NCBI RefSeq assembly: GCF_916700565.1
Contig: NZ_CAKAKO010000006.1
Span: 372,001 to 436,000, forward strand
Origin: Xenophilus sp. Marseille-Q4582
Lineage (GTDB): Bacteria; Pseudomonadota; Gammaproteobacteria; Burkholderiales; Burkholderiaceae_C
Length of the DNA: 64,000 nt
Direction of reading: 5' to 3'
Shown: in pieces, positions 62,605 to 64,000 of the stretch
Position numbering within the stretch: position 1 is the stretch's first letter
Layout: the number at the start of each line of letters is the position of its first letter
Position numbers and translations under genes: made by a program
Notes under the pieces: generated by a model
The model's input: the letters and a program-made list of their open reading frames with translations, nothing else
What the model was told of the DNA's origin: nothing
The model's database searches: none

Positions 62605-63786
62605 ATGACTTCCTCGTCCCCCTCCACCCGGCTGTGGGAGATCGACGCGCTTCGCGGGCTCATGCTGGTGCTGATGACCATCACGCACGTGCCCAGCCGC
62701 CTGACCGATCCGGTCGGGCAGCCCTTCGGCTTCGTGTCGGCGGCCGAAGGCTTCGTGCTGCTGTCGGCCTTCGTCTCCGGGCTCGTGTACGCGCGCATCG
62801 GCCACCGCGCGGGCCCCGCGGCCATGCGGCGCGCCTTCTGGCGCCGGGCCCTCACCGTCTACATGTGCCAGGCGGCGACGCTGCTCTTCCTGTTCACGGT
62901 GATCACGGCGCTGAGCCTGCGCATCGAGAACCCGGTGGTGCACAAGCTGCTGGGCTTCTACCTCACCCATCCGCGCGAAGGCTTCGTCTATTCGCTGCTG
63001 CTGGTCTACCAGCCGGCGCTGCTGGACATCCTGCCGCTGTACATCCTGTTCATGCTGCTGAGTCCCTGGGTGATGGCCTGGGGCATGGCGCGGGGATGGC
63101 GGGGGCCGCTGGCGGCGAGCGCGCTGCTGTGGGCCCTGGCGCAGTTCGGCTTCACGCCATGGATCTACGAGCAGGCGCGCGGTCTGCTGCGCCTGCCGGT
63201 GCCTTTCGACGAGACCGGCTCCTTCGACACCTTCGCCTGGCAGCTGCTGTGGGTGGTCGGGCTGGCGCTGGGCGCGGGGCGCGAGGCGCCGGATGCGAAG
63301 CCGCTGCCAATCACGCCCCGTCTCGCGCGCGGGGCCTTGGGCATCGCCACCTTCGTTCTCCTGTGGCGCCATCTGGGGCCGACGGGCCAGGCGCCCTTCG
63401 GCGACTGGCAGTCGATGAACCTGCTGTTCGACAAGTGGCGCCTGGGCCCGCTGCGCCTGCTGGACCTGGCGGCCATCGGCATCGTCGCCGTGCACTACGG
63501 CCCGGCGCTCGCGCGGCGCCTGCCCCGGCCGCGTGCGCTCGAAACGCTGGGCCGCGCCTCCCTGCCCGTGTTCTGCGCCCACTTGGTGGTGGTGCTGCTG
63601 GTGCTGCTCGCCTGGGGCGGCGACACGCAGGCCCGGCCCTGGTGGGGCGACGTGCTGCTGATGAGCGCGGTCTTTCTCTCGCTCTATGCGGTGGCCTGGG
63701 CGGTGCTGCGCATGGAGCGCCGCCCGCCCGCCTCGGGCCGGGCCGGACCGCCAGCGCCGCCCGCGCCCTGGGCGGCGGCACGCTGA
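62605..63786 (+). CDS. OpgC-like acyltransferase-fold membrane protein
   Basis: The 393-aa protein has about ten membrane helices and opens with the OpgC pattern LWEIDALRGLMLVLMTITHV (about 10-29), then FGFVSAAEGFVLLSAFVSGL near 41-60, and YQPALLDILPLYILFMLLSP near 137-156. OpgC succinylates osmoregulated periplasmic glucans in other bacteria; members like this one lack direct proof. The C-terminal 30 residues are Pro/Ala-rich. Read divergently from the nitronate monooxygenase-like gene, 151 bp apart. Confidence 0.88.
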   Translation: MTSSSPSTRLWEIDALRGLMLVLMTITHVPSRLTDPVGQPFGFVSAAEGFVLLSAFVSGLVYARIGHRAGPAAMRRAFWRRALTVYMCQAATLLFLFTVITALSLRIENPVVHKLLGFYLTHPREGFVYSLLLVYQPALLDILPLYILFMLLSPWVMAWGMARGWRGPLAASALLWALAQFGFTPWIYEQARGLLRLPVPFDETGSFDTFAWQLLWVVGLALGAGREAPDAKPLPITPRLARGALGIATFVLLWRHLGPTGQAPFGDWQSMNLLFDKWRLGPLRLLDLAAIGIVAVHYGPALARRLPRPRALETLGRASLPVFCAHLVVVLLVLLAWGGDTQARPWWGDVLLMSAVFLSLYAVAWAVLRMERRPPASGRAGPPAPPAPWAAAR

Positions 63787-63810
63787 ACCGTCCGGCGTGA
63801 GGCCGGCCGC

Positions 63811-64000
63811 TCAGGCGGTCATCACGGCCGGCGGCTGGGCGCCGGCGATCTGGCGCAGCGCCCGCTCGAAGACCTCGGGCGGCTGCCCGCCCGAAATGAG
63901 GTGTTGGCGGTTGATGATGATGGCCGGCACCGAATGGATGCCGGCCTGCGTGAACATCGCTTCGTCCTGCCGCACTTGCTCGGCGAATTCATCGCTGTCC
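63811..64000 (-). CDS. DsbA-family oxidoreductase, C-terminal part
   Basis: The visible 62 residues end ...GIHSVPAIIINRQHLISGG, QPPEVFERALRQIA and stop at 63811. The cis-Pro motif SVPAIIIN and the following helix are those of DsbA/FrnE-type thioredoxin-fold proteins. The active-site CxxC lies beyond the window edge. It is tail to tail with the OpgC-like gene. Confidence 0.8.
   Translation of the reverse strand, partial: DSDEFAEQVRQDEAMFTQAGIHSVPAIIINRQHLISGGQPPEVFERALRQIAGAQPPAVMTA

Noticed and set aside
60198-63800. Open frame of 1200 codons on the plus strand spanning four real genes
   Set aside because: It is antisense or out of frame to the enolase-type, nitronate monooxygenase-like and OpgC-like genes, whose motifs are clear.

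Overview
The window is about 68-70% G+C by eye and reads as a chromosome segment of a betaproteobacterium, most likely family Comamonadaceae (Acidovorax-like). This rests on an ompR/envZ pair, relA, ispD-ispF, grpE-dnaK-dnaJ, abundant Bug-type solute receptors and a TRAP-served uronate/aldarate cluster. The genus is inference; no search was possible.

Positions 1 to about 14,650 are the integration-module end of a lambdoid-type prophage whose structural genes lie outside the window to the left. Leftward from a Cro-like gene at 5142 runs a tightly coupled early operon: small unknowns, an HNH endonuclease, DUF4406, a Dam-type methylase, a DUF1376 replication protein and a P-like protein. Rightward are an S24-type CI repressor, two small lipoproteins in the place lambda keeps rexAB, and a terminator. 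A second promoter/operator block then drives a recombination and integration operon: three unknown genes, RecT-like annealing protein, YqaJ exonuclease, KTSC protein, DUF2303 protein, excisionase and tyrosine integrase. TACAAA/TTTGTA half-sites recur in both control regions, as lambda OR and OL flank cI. The integrase abuts the 3' end of tRNA-Val(GAC), the inferred attachment site. The integrase 3' coding end carries, on the other strand, an intrinsic terminator facing the tRNA.

Positions 14.7-32 kb are housekeeping and transport genes: relA, an alpha/beta hydrolase, 3-hydroxybutyrate dehydrogenase, a SIMPL protein, ompR-envZ, ispF-ispD, a ROK-type kinase whose motifs run in circularly permuted order, a methyltransferase with an export signal, an APC permease, a receptor-permease fusion of the osmoprotectant ABC family, an MFS carrier and an FMN reductase.

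Positions 32.2-48.6 kb form a two-way cluster for oxidative hexuronate/aldarate catabolism. Uronate dehydrogenase makes aldarolactone, SMP-30 lactonases open it, GudD and GarD dehydrate glucarate and galactarate, KdgD converts 5-dehydro-4-deoxyglucarate to 2-oxoglutarate semialdehyde, and an aldehyde dehydrogenase gives 2-oxoglutarate. A TRAP transporter and three intact Bug receptors supply substrate. A GntR/FCD regulator sits at the divergent centre with a probable operator just downstream of the udh promoter. A deletion has fused a fourth Bug receptor gene to the tail of a 2-hydroxyacid dehydrogenase gene; both are remnants.

Positions 48.6-64 kb hold psd, an HTH regulator, an FKBP isomerase, grpE-dnaK-dnaJ with a sigma-32-type promoter, a 755-bp gene-free region, the stress operon prkA-yeaH-spoVR, an enolase-superfamily enzyme, a nitronate monooxygenase-type enzyme, an OpgC-like membrane protein and the end of a DsbA-family gene.
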